Of a DNA stretch of 8,005 nt, positions 1 to 6,896 are shown piece after piece. Made by a program: the position numbers and the translations under genes. The notes under the pieces are model-generated. The model saw nothing but the letters and a program-made list of their open reading frames with translations. It did no database searches and was not told the origin of the DNA. The DNA comes from an uncultured Bacteroides sp. (GTDB lineage Bacteria; Bacteroidota; Bacteroidia; Bacteroidales; Bacteroidaceae), in NCBI RefSeq assembly GCF_949298305.1, contig NZ_CASFWU010000109.1, positions 1 through 8,005 of the forward strand. The letters are read 5' to 3'. How positions within the stretch are numbered: the first letter of the stretch is position 1; the number at the start of each line of letters is the position of its first letter.

Positions 1-21
1 CACGGAAAAAGGACAATAATA

Positions 22-64
22 ATGGCATATAAAGTGATTATACTCTATCGACTTTATATGCCAT
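22..64. repeat. Perfect 14-bp inverted repeat (hairpin or operator-like dyad)
   Basis: The arm ATGGCATATAAAGT (22-35) is exactly repeated in inverted form as ACTTTATATGCCAT (51-64), with a 15-nt spacer. The arms are AT-rich. Neither strand has a clean U-tract directly after the stem: the minus strand continues as TATTATTGTCCTTTTT, so it is at best a poor intrinsic terminator. It lies beyond the strong terminator at 101-132, so it probably belongs to the next locus outside the window, either as a 3'-end structure or as a protein-binding dyad. The repeat itself is certain; its role is not. Confidence 0.7.
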
Positions 65-100
65 CTTACTTTGTAGGGACATTTACTGAATATCCCTAAT

Positions 101-132
101 AAAAAAGGGACACGCCATCAACGGCGTATCCC
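101..132 (-). terminator. Intrinsic terminator, minus strand
   Basis: Read on the minus strand, GGGATACGCC (132-123), a 6-nt loop and GGCGTGTCCC (116-107) form a 10-bp stem with one G-U pair, followed directly by six T (106-101). On the plus strand the same stem has a C-A mismatch and no T-tract, so it works only for minus-strand transcription. It ends either read-through from the kinase-regulator operon or a short independent transcript starting near 224. Confidence 0.85.
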
Positions 133-224
133 ATTTCCTCATAAAACCAGTTAATAGAATTGACTATATCATCACGATATATTTCTCAATTGTCTACCAT
201 GTATTTTGATGGACAATTTCAATT
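101..224 (-). ncRNA. Candidate small RNA between a -7 box and a terminator
   Basis: A Bacteroides -7 box match (231-238) would start a transcript near 224 that ends at the strong terminator (U-tract at 106-101), giving about 120 nt. The minus strand between them folds into three consecutive hairpins. The first pairs 213-218 with 188-193 and 209-212 with 197-200, with a 3-nt bulge. The second pairs 176-181 with 165-170 around a 5-nt loop. The third is the terminator. No credible open reading frame lies inside. I do not recognise a known RNA family. The alternative is that this is simply a structured 3' UTR of the response-regulator mRNA; the weak terminator-like hairpin at 255-276 argues for separation but does not prove it. 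Confidence 0.35.
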
Positions 225-230
225 ACGCCG

Positions 231-238
231 CAAAGTTA
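231..238 (-). promoter_or_regulatory. Candidate -7 promoter box TAACTTTG
   Basis: The minus strand reads TAACTTTG, a full match to the Bacteroides -7 consensus TAnnTTTG. The -33 region is not convincing: at an 18-19 nt spacer there is only a T-rich run (257-260), and the one exact TTTG (251-254) is 12 nt away, which is too close. It would drive the candidate small RNA toward lower coordinates. Confidence 0.35.
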
Positions 239-254
239 GGGCATCTGTTCCAAA

Positions 255-276
255 TAAAAATCACGGAAAACCGTGA
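255..276 (-). terminator. Weak intrinsic terminator after the response regulator
   Basis: On the minus strand TCACGG (276-271), loop TTTT and CCGTGA (266-261) form a 6-bp stem followed by TTTTTA (260-255). It lies 18 nt beyond the response-regulator stop codon, which is a typical place for a terminator, but the stem is short, so partial read-through to the stronger terminator at 101-132 is likely. Confidence 0.45.
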
Positions 277-294
277 AAATTGCATTTTAACCAT

Positions 295-951
295 CTATTC
301 CAGGGTAATCCAGCCCTGTGCAATGGCCTTCACGACCAAATCAATCGCATTTTTGGCACCGAATTTAGCCATCAGCCTGCGGCGAAAAGTCTCGACCGTA
401 TTCTCGGAAACATGAAGTTGTTCCGCAATTTCATGACTGTTCAGCCCCTTGGCTAGCGCCTGCAGCACCTCGCGCTCGCGGCGTGTAAGCGTTTCTCTGG
501 GAAAAATGCCTTCCGTGCCCCGCTTCAGCTTCTGGCAGAGTGCAGCAAACCGGCCACAAGCGTAACTTTCGCCCCTCAGCACACTACGGATGGCATTTGT
601 CAGTTCATTAGAGTCAGAGGACTTCAACGTAACCGCATTCACCCCACTCTGTGCCAGCCGGTTGACAATCCACACCTCTTCGTGCTGGGTATTCACGATG
701 ATACGGGCATCTTCATTCAATTCACGTATTTGGGCAATCAGGTCGAAACCGGACACTTCCGGCATACTTACATCTAAAATATAGATATCGTAATCGCGCT
801 TCGCTATCAGCTCAAGAGCCTTCTTCCCGGAAGTGGTGGCATCGGCCACCACCGCCTCGGGCATGGCATTCACCACCCGACAGATTCCCTCCACAATAAG
901 GCTGTGGTCGTCCACCACCAGCACTTCCGCTTTTTTCATTTTACTGTCCAT
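295..951 (-). CDS. NarL/FixJ-type response regulator (REC + LuxR HTH)
   Basis: This 218-residue protein is a cytoplasmic transcription regulator activated by phosphorylation. The receiver domain spans about 8-126: acidic pair D14-D15, phosphoacceptor D60 in the ILDVSMP motif, T88 and the conserved K110. The C-terminal LuxR/GerE helix-turn-helix spans about 153-215, with the typical LTRREREVLQALAKG start and the recognition-helix segment SENTVETFRRRLMAKFGA. Length and layout are normal for the NarL family. It starts 26 bases after the stop of the TPR histidine kinase, so the two form an operon and very probably a cognate pair. The ATG at 951 is preferred because of an AGG a few bases upstream; a second ATG at 939 would remove only four residues. 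Target genes cannot be inferred. REC-HTH identity is certain; partnership is inferred from adjacency and matching family. Confidence 0.95.
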   Translation of the reverse strand: MDSKMKKAEVLVVDDHSLIVEGICRVVNAMPEAVVADATTSGKKALELIAKRDYDIYILDVSMPEVSGFDLIAQIRELNEDARIIVNTQHEEVWIVNRLAQSGVNAVTLKSSDSNELTNAIRSVLRGESYACGRFAALCQKLKRGTEGIFPRETLTRREREVLQALAKGLNSHEIAEQLHVSENTVETFRRRLMAKFGAKNAIDLVVKAIAQGWITLE

Positions 952-977
952 AACACCTATTATTTACTCATGCTCCG

Positions 978-3236
978 CTATTTATCACGACTGTCGCCGT
1001 CCGACAGGCCGACTTTGTCTGCACAAAGCGGATAATTAACCATCACCTTCAGGCACATGCCCTTGCCGGGAGCTGCATCCAACGACATCACAGCCCCAAT
1101 GGTCTGAACCCGTTGTCTGACTGTTTCCAGTCCTATTCCCTTTCTCTTCTTATGAGGATCGAAGCCTTTTCCATTGTCGCACACAGAAACCGACAGCACC
1201 GCATCCTTCCATGTGAGTTCCACCTGTAAGAGCGATGCCGATGCATACTTCAGGGTATTGCTGACCACTTCTTGCACAATACGATAAAACTCAAAGCCAA
1301 TCTGCTGGGGTATCAGTTTCCAGTCGCCCCCTTCCGTAGAACGATATTCAGCCCGAAGACCCTCGGGCAAAGGCAGGTGGGCCACGTAATCGGCCAACAT
1401 CTCGTCAATGGTTGCATACTGGAATACAGGAGGCATCAGTTCATGAGAGATGTTTCTCAAGCGCTCCCGTATCTCATCCAGCCGGGCCAGCTGCTCGTCC
1501 ATGCCTTTTTCATGCGGGGTCCCACTCTCGAGCGAGGAGCGGACGTTCATTGCCAAAGCCAACAAGCTGTTGCACACATCGTCGTGCAGCTCGGTAGCCA
1601 TCCGTTCGCGCTCACTCTCCAGTCCCTCAATGTATTTCCGCGTCAGGCGTTGTTCCGTGTCTTTCTGCAAGGCCAGGAACTGCCGTTCCTTTTCGCCAGC
1701 AGCCTGCGCCAGACGGGCTATCCGCACCTTCTGCCGTTGACGGGCATAAAGGAAAAGCAGCAAAACAATGAGAAAGACAGCCGAAGAAGCGCCCAGCACA
1801 ATCCGGTTGCGCAACAGTTCCCCTTTCCTCTCCAGCTCTTTCTGCTGCAAACGGGCTATTTCCAATTCTTTTTCCTGTGTCTTATACCTCACAGAAAAAT
1901 CGGAAAGACGTTCGTTATATTCAGCACGGAAAGATGAGTCGCGCAAAGCGTATGCCTCATGTAGATTCCGATAAGCGGCCGCGTTGTCCTGAAGAACATG
2001 GAGACACTCGGCAAAATGCAGATAAGTTTCGTAATCCTTGGAATTGCGGAAACCATGCTGCATCATCTCCACAATACGGCGGTAATATCCGGCAGCCTCA
2101 CCGTAACGGCCATTTGCCTGTAAAAGAGATGCCTTAGCCTGGTAGTAGCGGAAGAACTCAGCATCGGTCTGGAGTACATTGGTCAGACTGTCCAGTCTGG
2201 AGACATAGGTTTCGGCAGCATCCATCTGTCCAATCTTGCTGAATGCCCCTACCAAATAAGAATAGGCCTCGCACAAACGACGGTTGTTGCCTACTTCAAT
2301 CGAAACCTCTACCGCCTTTTGCAGGTTCTGGATAGCTTCAGCCTCCTTACCCTCCACATTGCACAAGACAGCACCCAAATTGGTATAGAAGATGCAGGCC
2401 ATCTGCGGATTTCCCCACTTCAAGGCATATTCTACAGCCTTTTCCGAGAAGGAAACCGCCTCCTCAAAAGCATTCCACTCGCAATAGACGGTAGCGATAT
2501 TGCCATAGATATACGCTGCCGCCCTGTAGTTATGTTTCAACTCACACAACTGCAGGGCCTGTTTAAAATGTTCGATACTCCTGCTCAGTTTCTTCTTCCT
2601 CCGGTACAAGGTGCCCAACTGGTTCAGGTTCTCTATCAGCAAAGCCGTGTCCCGATCGGCCAGAGAACGTTCTTTAGCCAAAAGGGTATAGTGCAAAGCA
2701 GAATCAGCCTTTCCTTCAAAGAGATAGGAACTGGCATAGTTGGTCAGCATTGTCCGATAATAGCCGGACAGTTCTGGCTGTTCCGCAGCGGCTTCCATTC
2801 CTTTTTTCAAATAATAACGGGCGGAATCGTAACGTGTATCCACATTATAATAATAACCCAAATCGCCGGAAATGGTCACAATGTTCTGCGTTTTCCCCAA
2901 TGTTTCGGCCAAAGCCAACGCCTTGCGTTTCCACTGATATCCTTCCGTAAAATTACCACCGACAAAACAAGCCTCGCCACGATAAGCATAATATTCCACA
3001 AAAGCAGAGGCAGACTTGTCGCGCACAGCCAGCTGCCGGATGGAATCGGCATAGGCAGAAAGCAATTCGGGATACACACCATTCTCGCTGAGGTAACTGC
3101 ATACGCCTACATAACCTTGAAGGTCCTTACGCCTGGCAGCTTCGCTTTGAAGACGCGACAACGCATCAGCCTGCACAGCCATTACGACCTCAGGTAAAAG
3201 CAACAACAGAATCCACCATCCTATCAAACGTTTCAT
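978..3236 (-). CDS. TPR-repeat sensor histidine kinase (HisKA_3 type)
   Basis: This 752-residue membrane kinase probably senses an extracytoplasmic signal and phosphorylates the regulator encoded next to it. A signal peptide lies at about 1-22 (K2 R3, then a hydrophobic core rich in W and L). About eight or nine TPR-like helical pairs fill 45-430, followed by a charged coiled-coil segment (about 440-475), a single membrane segment (about 479-502), and a second coiled coil. The HisKA_3 dimerisation motif ELHDDV carries phosphoacceptor H551. The HATPase_c domain has the N-box residue N660, the G1 box DNGKGFD (687-693) and G2 GIGL (700-703), so the catalytic residues look intact. The start at 3236 is chosen over an in-frame ATG at 3257 because GGAGGT (3249-3244) sits 7 bases upstream and the signal peptide then begins at residue 1. 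The ligand is unknown; the TPR domain would lie in the periplasm. Confidence 0.93.
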   Translation of the reverse strand: MKRLIGWWILLLLLPEVVMAVQADALSRLQSEAARRKDLQGYVGVCSYLSENGVYPELLSAYADSIRQLAVRDKSASAFVEYYAYRGEACFVGGNFTEGYQWKRKALALAETLGKTQNIVTISGDLGYYYNVDTRYDSARYYLKKGMEAAAEQPELSGYYRTMLTNYASSYLFEGKADSALHYTLLAKERSLADRDTALLIENLNQLGTLYRRKKKLSRSIEHFKQALQLCELKHNYRAAAYIYGNIATVYCEWNAFEEAVSFSEKAVEYALKWGNPQMACIFYTNLGAVLCNVEGKEAEAIQNLQKAVEVSIEVGNNRRLCEAYSYLVGAFSKIGQMDAAETYVSRLDSLTNVLQTDAEFFRYYQAKASLLQANGRYGEAAGYYRRIVEMMQHGFRNSKDYETYLHFAECLHVLQDNAAAYRNLHEAYALRDSSFRAEYNERLSDFSVRYKTQEKELEIARLQQKELERKGELLRNRIVLGASSAVFLIVLLLFLYARQRQKVRIARLAQAAGEKERQFLALQKDTEQRLTRKYIEGLESERERMATELHDDVCNSLLALAMNVRSSLESGTPHEKGMDEQLARLDEIRERLRNISHELMPPVFQYATIDEMLADYVAHLPLPEGLRAEYRSTEGGDWKLIPQQIGFEFYRIVQEVVSNTLKYASASLLQVELTWKDAVLSVSVCDNGKGFDPHKKRKGIGLETVRQRVQTIGAVMSLDAAPGKGMCLKVMVNYPLCADKVGLSDGDSRDK

Positions 3237-3264
3237 GTATACGACCTCCAACTTCATTTTGCAA

Positions 3265-3294
3265 CAAAAATATTCAAATTATTCTAATGACAAG
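3265..3294 (-). promoter_or_regulatory. Candidate promoter of the kinase-regulator operon
   Basis: The minus strand carries TATTTTTG (3272-3265), a full match to the Bacteroides -7 consensus TAnnTTTG. Upstream, after an 18-nt spacer, is CTTG (3294-3291), three of four bases of the -33 TTTG. Transcription would start near 3259, just before the kinase ribosome-binding site at 3249-3244. A start that close leaves almost no leader for the alternative upstream ATG at 3257, which supports the shorter kinase start at 3236. Confidence 0.55.
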
Positions 3295-3325
3295 GCATAC
3301 GGACGAATTTTCCACCGAAGAAATT

Positions 3326-3372
3326 AAAAAAAGGAATGAAGAAGGCAGTAACGCTTTCTCATTCCTTTTTTT
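3326..3372. terminator. Strong bidirectional intrinsic terminator after der
   Basis: A7-GGAATGA (3326-3339) pairs perfectly with TCATTCC-T7 (3359-3372), a 14-bp stem. With one bulged A (3340) the stem continues for six more pairs (3341-3346 with 3353-3358, one G-U) around a 6-nt loop. Because A- and T-runs flank both sides it should work in either direction. It separates the era-der unit from the downstream kinase operon, about 100 bases after the der stop codon. Confidence 0.88.
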
Positions 3373-3470
3373 CGTTTTGTAATACAAATTCCTATTCACA
3401 CTTGCGCCACACCAGTCGGAAAAAGCCAGCATCCGACTATTAGTCACCTGTCGATGAGCCAACGCAAAGA

Positions 3471-4784
3471 TTACTTCTGCCGTATGAAGATATTAATTGG
3501 AGTTCCCGTCAAATTCCATTTTTCACGCATTTTGTTTTCCAGAAAACGGCGATAGGGTTCCTTTACATATTGCGGCAAATTGGCAAAATAGACAAACGAC
3601 GGCACCTGCGTATTGGGCAACTGAGTGATATACTTGATTTTGATATACTTCCCTTTAGTTGAAGGGGGCGGATAAGCCTCTATCAACGGAAGCATTTCCT
3701 CGTTCAGGCGTGCAGTAGGGATACGGGTCATACGATTTTCATAAACCTGACGTGCTTCTTCCAACACTTTCAGGATGCGCTGCTTGGTCAAAGCGGAGGC
3801 AAAGATAATGGGAAAATCGACAAACGGAGCCAAGCGGTTACGAATAGCTTCCTCAAAGGTCTTCATCACTTTGACGGTCTTGTCTTCCACCAAGTCCCAT
3901 TTATTTACTACGACAACCAGGCCTTTCTGGTTCTTCTGTATCAGCGAGAAAATATTCAGGTCCTGACTCTCGATGCCACGCGTCGCATCCAGCATAAGGA
4001 TACAGACATCAGAATTCTCAATGGAACGGATGGAGCGGATGACAGAATAATATTCCAGGTCCTCACTCACCTTGTTCTTCTTGCGGATTCCCGCCGTATC
4101 AACCAGATAAAAATCGAAGCCGAACTTGTTGTAACGGGTATAGATGGAATCGCGTGTGGTTCCGGCAATTTCCGTCACGATGTTTCGTTCTTCGCCGATA
4201 AAGGCATTCACAATGGAAGACTTGCCTGCATTGGGACGTCCCACGACTGCAAAGCGAGGAATATCTTCATCCAAAATTTCGCCAGGCTCTTTTTTGAACT
4301 TACTGACAATCAAATCCATCATATCACCCGTACCGCTACCGGTAACGGCAGAGATACAATAGGGATCGCCCAGACCCAAGCTATAAAATTCGGGAGCATT
4401 GTATTGCAATTCGTTATTGTCCGTCTTGTTGGCAATCAGCAACACCGGTTTCTTGGCACGACGCAGAATGGCAGCTACCTCCATGTCAAGATCCGTCACT
4501 CCGTTCATGACGTCCACTACAAACAGAATCACATCGGCTTCATCTACCGCCATCAGCACCTGCTTGCGTATTTCCTCCTCAAAGATGTCATCAGAATTCA
4601 CCACCCAGCCACCGGTGTCAACTACCGAGAACTCACGCCCCAACCATTCAGTCTTTCCATACTGGCGGTCACGCGTTGTTCCGGCCTCTTCATTCACAAT
4701 CGCCTGCCGACTTTTGGTCAGACGATTAAATAATGTAGACTTTCCCACATTGGGGCGTCCTACGATTGCAACTAAATTTCCCAT
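3471..4784 (-). CDS. der: Ribosome biogenesis GTPase Der (EngA)
   Basis: Der is an essential cytoplasmic GTPase with two G domains in tandem that helps assemble the 50S subunit. The product has 437 residues, the usual length. G domain 1 shows GRPNVGKST (9-17), GTTRD (35-39), DTGG (56-59) and NKTD (119-122). G domain 2 shows GRPNAGKSS (182-190), GTTRD (208-212), DTAG (229-232) and NKWD (294-297). The KH-like C-terminal domain covers about 350-437 and includes the proline-rich AYPPPSTKGK stretch and the IKYITQLPNTQVPSFVYFAN type of core. All nucleotide-binding motifs are intact. The ATG at 4784 is chosen because it begins directly before the first G domain and has AAGGAGA just upstream; the frame stays open to 4889, but that part overlaps the end of era and lacks Der homology. 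It follows era by 43 bases and is probably co-transcribed with it. Confidence 0.98.
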   Translation of the reverse strand: MGNLVAIVGRPNVGKSTLFNRLTKSRQAIVNEEAGTTRDRQYGKTEWLGREFSVVDTGGWVVNSDDIFEEEIRKQVLMAVDEADVILFVVDVMNGVTDLDMEVAAILRRAKKPVLLIANKTDNNELQYNAPEFYSLGLGDPYCISAVTGSGTGDMMDLIVSKFKKEPGEILDEDIPRFAVVGRPNAGKSSIVNAFIGEERNIVTEIAGTTRDSIYTRYNKFGFDFYLVDTAGIRKKNKVSEDLEYYSVIRSIRSIENSDVCILMLDATRGIESQDLNIFSLIQKNQKGLVVVVNKWDLVEDKTVKVMKTFEEAIRNRLAPFVDFPIIFASALTKQRILKVLEEARQVYENRMTRIPTARLNEEMLPLIEAYPPPSTKGKYIKIKYITQLPNTQVPSFVYFANLPQYVKEPYRRFLENKMREKWNLTGTPINIFIRQK

Positions 4785-4804
4785 AGTCTCCTTCTTAATT
4801 TGTG

Positions 4805-4819
4805 CGACTGTCACAGTCG
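4805..4819. repeat. Small perfect hairpin in the era-der gap
   Basis: CGACTG (4805-4810) and CAGTCG (4814-4819) form a perfect 6-bp stem with a 3-nt loop, lying between the era stop codon and the der ribosome-binding site. No T-tract follows, so it is not an intrinsic terminator. It may be an mRNA processing or stability element, or chance. Confidence 0.5.
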
Positions 4820-4827
4820 TATGAATA

Positions 4828-5709
4828 TTAATCCAGCTGATAACCGAAATTACGCAACTCTTTGTCCGAATTGCGCCAATCCTTATCAACCTTCACAAAC
4901 GTCTCCAGGAAGATGGTTTTTCCAAAGAATTTTTCCAAATCGCGGCGAGCTTCCGAAGCCACTTTCTTCAGAGCTTTCCCTTGTTTCCCGATGATAATGC
5001 CCTTCTGAGAGTCACGCTCCACATATATCACCGCGTTGATGTGTATCTTCTTGGCTTCTTCCTTAAACTGTTCCACCACCACTTCTACCGAATAAGGTAT
5101 CTCCTTGTCGTAGTACAACAGAATTTTTTCGCGGATAATCTCATTGACAAAGAAACGGGCAGGTTTGTCCGTCCACTGGTCCTTGTCAAAATAAGGAGGC
5201 GAATCGGGCAAAAGGTCCTTTACCCGCTTCATCACATAATCCACGTTGAATTTGGTAGCGGCAGAAATAGGAATAATCTCTGCTTTGGGCAGCAGTTCCT
5301 TCCACGCCTCCACCAGTTCCACCAGTTTTTCCTGATTACTCAGGTCAATTTTATTGATGAGTAGCAGCACCGGAATTTCCATAGCTGCAACCTTCTCCAC
5401 GAAATCGTTGTGCTTGTCCGGCGTCTCAACCACATCGGTCACATACAGCAGCACATCAGCATCTGTCAGGGCCGAAGTGGAAAAGTTCAGCATGGACTCC
5501 TGCAGCTTATAGGCCGGCTTCAAGACACCCGGCGTGTCCGAAAAGACAATCTGCATGTCGTCCGTATTATAGATGCCCATAATGCGGTGGCGGGTAGTCT
5601 GCGCCTTGAAAGTGGCAATGGAGATGCGTTCACCAACCAGCGCATTCATCAAGGTGGACTTTCCCACATTTGGATTTCCGACGATGTTTACAAAACCTGC
5701 TTTATGCAT
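4828..5709 (-). CDS. era: GTPase Era
   Basis: Era is an essential GTPase that binds the 3' end of 16S rRNA and promotes 30S assembly. The product has 293 residues, normal for the family. The G domain shows GNPNVGKST (11-19), the effector-region segment TFKAQTTRHR (34-43), DTPG (59-62) and NKID (120-123). The C-terminal KH RNA-binding domain (about 200-290) carries the GxxG loop as GKQG (241-244), preceded by the INAVIYVERDSQKGIII stretch typical of Era. All motifs are intact. The ATG at 5709 has AGGAA about 5 bases upstream and places the P-loop at the usual distance from the N-terminus. An intrinsic terminator lies between fabH and era, and no good promoter is visible in the gap, so expression may depend on read-through. 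Der follows on the same strand. Confidence 0.98.
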   Translation of the reverse strand: MHKAGFVNIVGNPNVGKSTLMNALVGERISIATFKAQTTRHRIMGIYNTDDMQIVFSDTPGVLKPAYKLQESMLNFSTSALTDADVLLYVTDVVETPDKHNDFVEKVAAMEIPVLLLINKIDLSNQEKLVELVEAWKELLPKAEIIPISAATKFNVDYVMKRVKDLLPDSPPYFDKDQWTDKPARFFVNEIIREKILLYYDKEIPYSVEVVVEQFKEEAKKIHINAVIYVERDSQKGIIIGKQGKALKKVASEARRDLEKFFGKTIFLETFVKVDKDWRNSDKELRNFGYQLD

Positions 5710-5735
5710 TGATTTCCTACATTTTTAGTTGAGAC

Positions 5736-5769
5736 AAAAAAACGCATCGAATCGAAATAGGATGCGTTT
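5736..5769 (-). terminator. Intrinsic terminator or attenuator between fabH and era
   Basis: On the minus strand AAACGCATC (5769-5761) pairs with GATGCGTTT (5748-5740) around a 12-nt loop, and the T-run continues to 5736 (seven T in all, three of them inside the stem). This 9-bp stem plus U-tract fits an intrinsic terminator for the DUF177-rpmF-fabH transcript. It lies 59 bases after the fabH stop and 27 bases before the era start. Confidence 0.75.
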
Positions 5770-5827
5770 CTTTTATAATTATATGTAAAGTGTTCAAACA
5801 TTCACCGATTGGGAACAGAAGAAGCAA

Positions 5828-6832
5828 TTACTGCTTCTTGCCGTCATAACCCCACTTCACATAAACGGCACCCCAAGTAAATCCGGCACCGAATGCTGTA
5901 AAGATAATGTTGTCACCCTTCTTCAGTTTCTCTTCAAAGTCCCAAATACAGAGCGGAAGCGTACCGGCACTGGTATTACCATAACGCTCTATGTTAATCA
6001 AGACTTTGTCATGAGGAACTTCCAAACGATGGGCCACTGCATCAATAATGCGGAGATTGGCCTGATGAGGAACAATCCAATTGATATTATCTTTATTAAG
6101 ATTGTTCTTCTCGGCAATAGCCACACAGGCATCAGACATGTTCGATACGGCATATTTAAATACCGTACGGCCTTCCTGATAAATATAATGCATGTGATTG
6201 TCTATCGTGAAATACGAAGGAGGACATACTGAGCCACCAGCCTTCATGTGCAAGAAAGGAAGACCCTTGCCGTCGGTTCTCAAGATAGCATCCATCACGC
6301 CCACATCTTCAGTGGTCGGCTCCATCATGAAAGCGGCTGCACCATCACCAAAAATCGGGCAAGTAGCACGATCGGTATAGTTCACTACCGATGACATTTT
6401 ATCGGCACCTACAATGATAATCTTTTTATAACGGCCAGAGCGGATAAAGTTTGCAGCTGTCTCCATCAAAAAGAGGAACCCGCTGCAAGCAGCCTGCAAG
6501 TCGAAAGCAAAAGCGTTCTTCAAGCCCAGTTTATCACACAAAATAGATGCCGTAGAAGGGAAATGATAGTCAGGAGTAGAAGTAGCCACAATAACCATGT
6601 CTATGTCATTGGGATTGGAACCGGTACGCTGCATCAACTGCTTGGCAGCCTTACGTGCCATGTACGAAGTACCCAAGCCCTCTTCATTCAGGATATGTCT
6701 CTCCTTCACTCCGATACGGGTCATAATCCATTCATCATTGGTATCGACCATTCTCGACAATTCATCATTGGTCAAGATATAATCAGGCACGTAACCGCCG
6801 ACTCCTGTAATTACTGCATTTATTTTTTCCAT
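5828..6832 (-). CDS. fabH: 3-oxoacyl-[ACP] synthase III (beta-ketoacyl-ACP synthase III)
   Basis: FabH condenses an acyl-CoA primer with malonyl-ACP and so starts type II fatty-acid synthesis in the cytoplasm. The product has 334 residues, slightly longer than the E. coli enzyme. The thiolase fold and the catalytic triad are visible: C116 in DLQAACSGF, H256 in PHQANLRI and N286 in YGNTSAGT. The conserved GDGAAA (162-167) and the C-terminal FGAGFTWGA (314-322) are also present. The ATG at 6832 is chosen because homology begins immediately (INAVITGVGGYVP); the frame extends to 6895, but that leader runs into an inverted repeat and has no FabH-like sequence. No strong Shine-Dalgarno is visible, which is common in Bacteroidales. 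It lies next to rpmF, as in many bacteria, but without the plsX gene found between them in E. coli. FabH identity is secure; primer preference (straight or branched) cannot be read from the sequence. Confidence 0.97.
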   Translation of the reverse strand: MEKINAVITGVGGYVPDYILTNDELSRMVDTNDEWIMTRIGVKERHILNEEGLGTSYMARKAAKQLMQRTGSNPNDIDMVIVATSTPDYHFPSTASILCDKLGLKNAFAFDLQAACSGFLFLMETAANFIRSGRYKKIIIVGADKMSSVVNYTDRATCPIFGDGAAAFMMEPTTEDVGVMDAILRTDGKGLPFLHMKAGGSVCPPSYFTIDNHMHYIYQEGRTVFKYAVSNMSDACVAIAEKNNLNKDNINWIVPHQANLRIIDAVAHRLEVPHDKVLINIERYGNTSAGTLPLCIWDFEEKLKKGDNIIFTAFGAGFTWGAVYVKWGYDGKKQ

Positions 6833-6863
6833 TGAAAGTACTTTAGTAACAAAAACACTTAAA

Positions 6864-6896
6864 CAACGGTAGTCTAAAAAGGTTTGTAAAGACAAA
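6864..6896 (-). promoter_or_regulatory. Candidate fabH promoter inside the rpmF-fabH gap
   Basis: On the minus strand an exact -33 TTTG (6896-6893) is followed after 21 bases by TACCGTTG (6871-6864), seven of eight bases counting the two free positions of the -7 consensus TAnnTTTG. Transcription would begin near 6857, about 25 bases before the fabH ATG. The -33 box and the whole spacer lie inside the 16-bp inverted repeat, so the site could be controlled by a DNA-binding protein. The -7 box is imperfect, so this is tentative. Confidence 0.4.

Noticed and set aside
66..73. Plus-strand TTACTTTG as a -7 box
   Set aside because: It has a mismatch at an important position, no -33 element at suitable spacing, and no plus-strand gene downstream.
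83..142. A 19-codon minus-strand frame overlapping the terminator
   Set aside because: It includes the whole terminator stem and U-tract, so it would not be fully transcribed, and it lacks a clear ribosome-binding site.
1272..1937. A 221-codon open frame on the plus strand
   Set aside because: It is antisense to the kinase HATPase and HisKA_3 coding region and has no recognisable motifs; it is a shadow of codon use.
2319..3197. A 292-codon open frame on the plus strand
   Set aside because: It lies wholly opposite the TPR kinase gene, which has clear domains and a ribosome-binding site. The translated product shows no recognisable domain and has no promoter or ribosome-binding site of its own.
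3414..3438. 7-bp inverted repeat AGTCGGA / TCCGACT after der
   Set aside because: It has a long loop and no following T-tract, and the true terminator is the much stronger hairpin at 3326-3372.
3274..3462. A 62-codon minus-strand frame between der and the kinase
   Set aside because: It runs straight through the strong bidirectional terminator and has no homology-like motifs or ribosome-binding site.
4399..4824. A 141-codon open frame on the plus strand opposite der
   Set aside because: It mirrors the first G domain of Der and shows a low-complexity serine/threonine-rich composition typical of antisense translation.
4785..4889. N-terminal extension of der beyond the ATG at 4784
   Set aside because: The 35 extra residues overlap the end of era, lie before the normal Der N-terminus and are preceded by no better ribosome-binding site than AAGGAGA in front of 4784.
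6833..6895. N-terminal extension of fabH beyond the ATG at 6832
   Set aside because: The 21 extra residues derive from the promoter and inverted-repeat region and have no FabH-like sequence.
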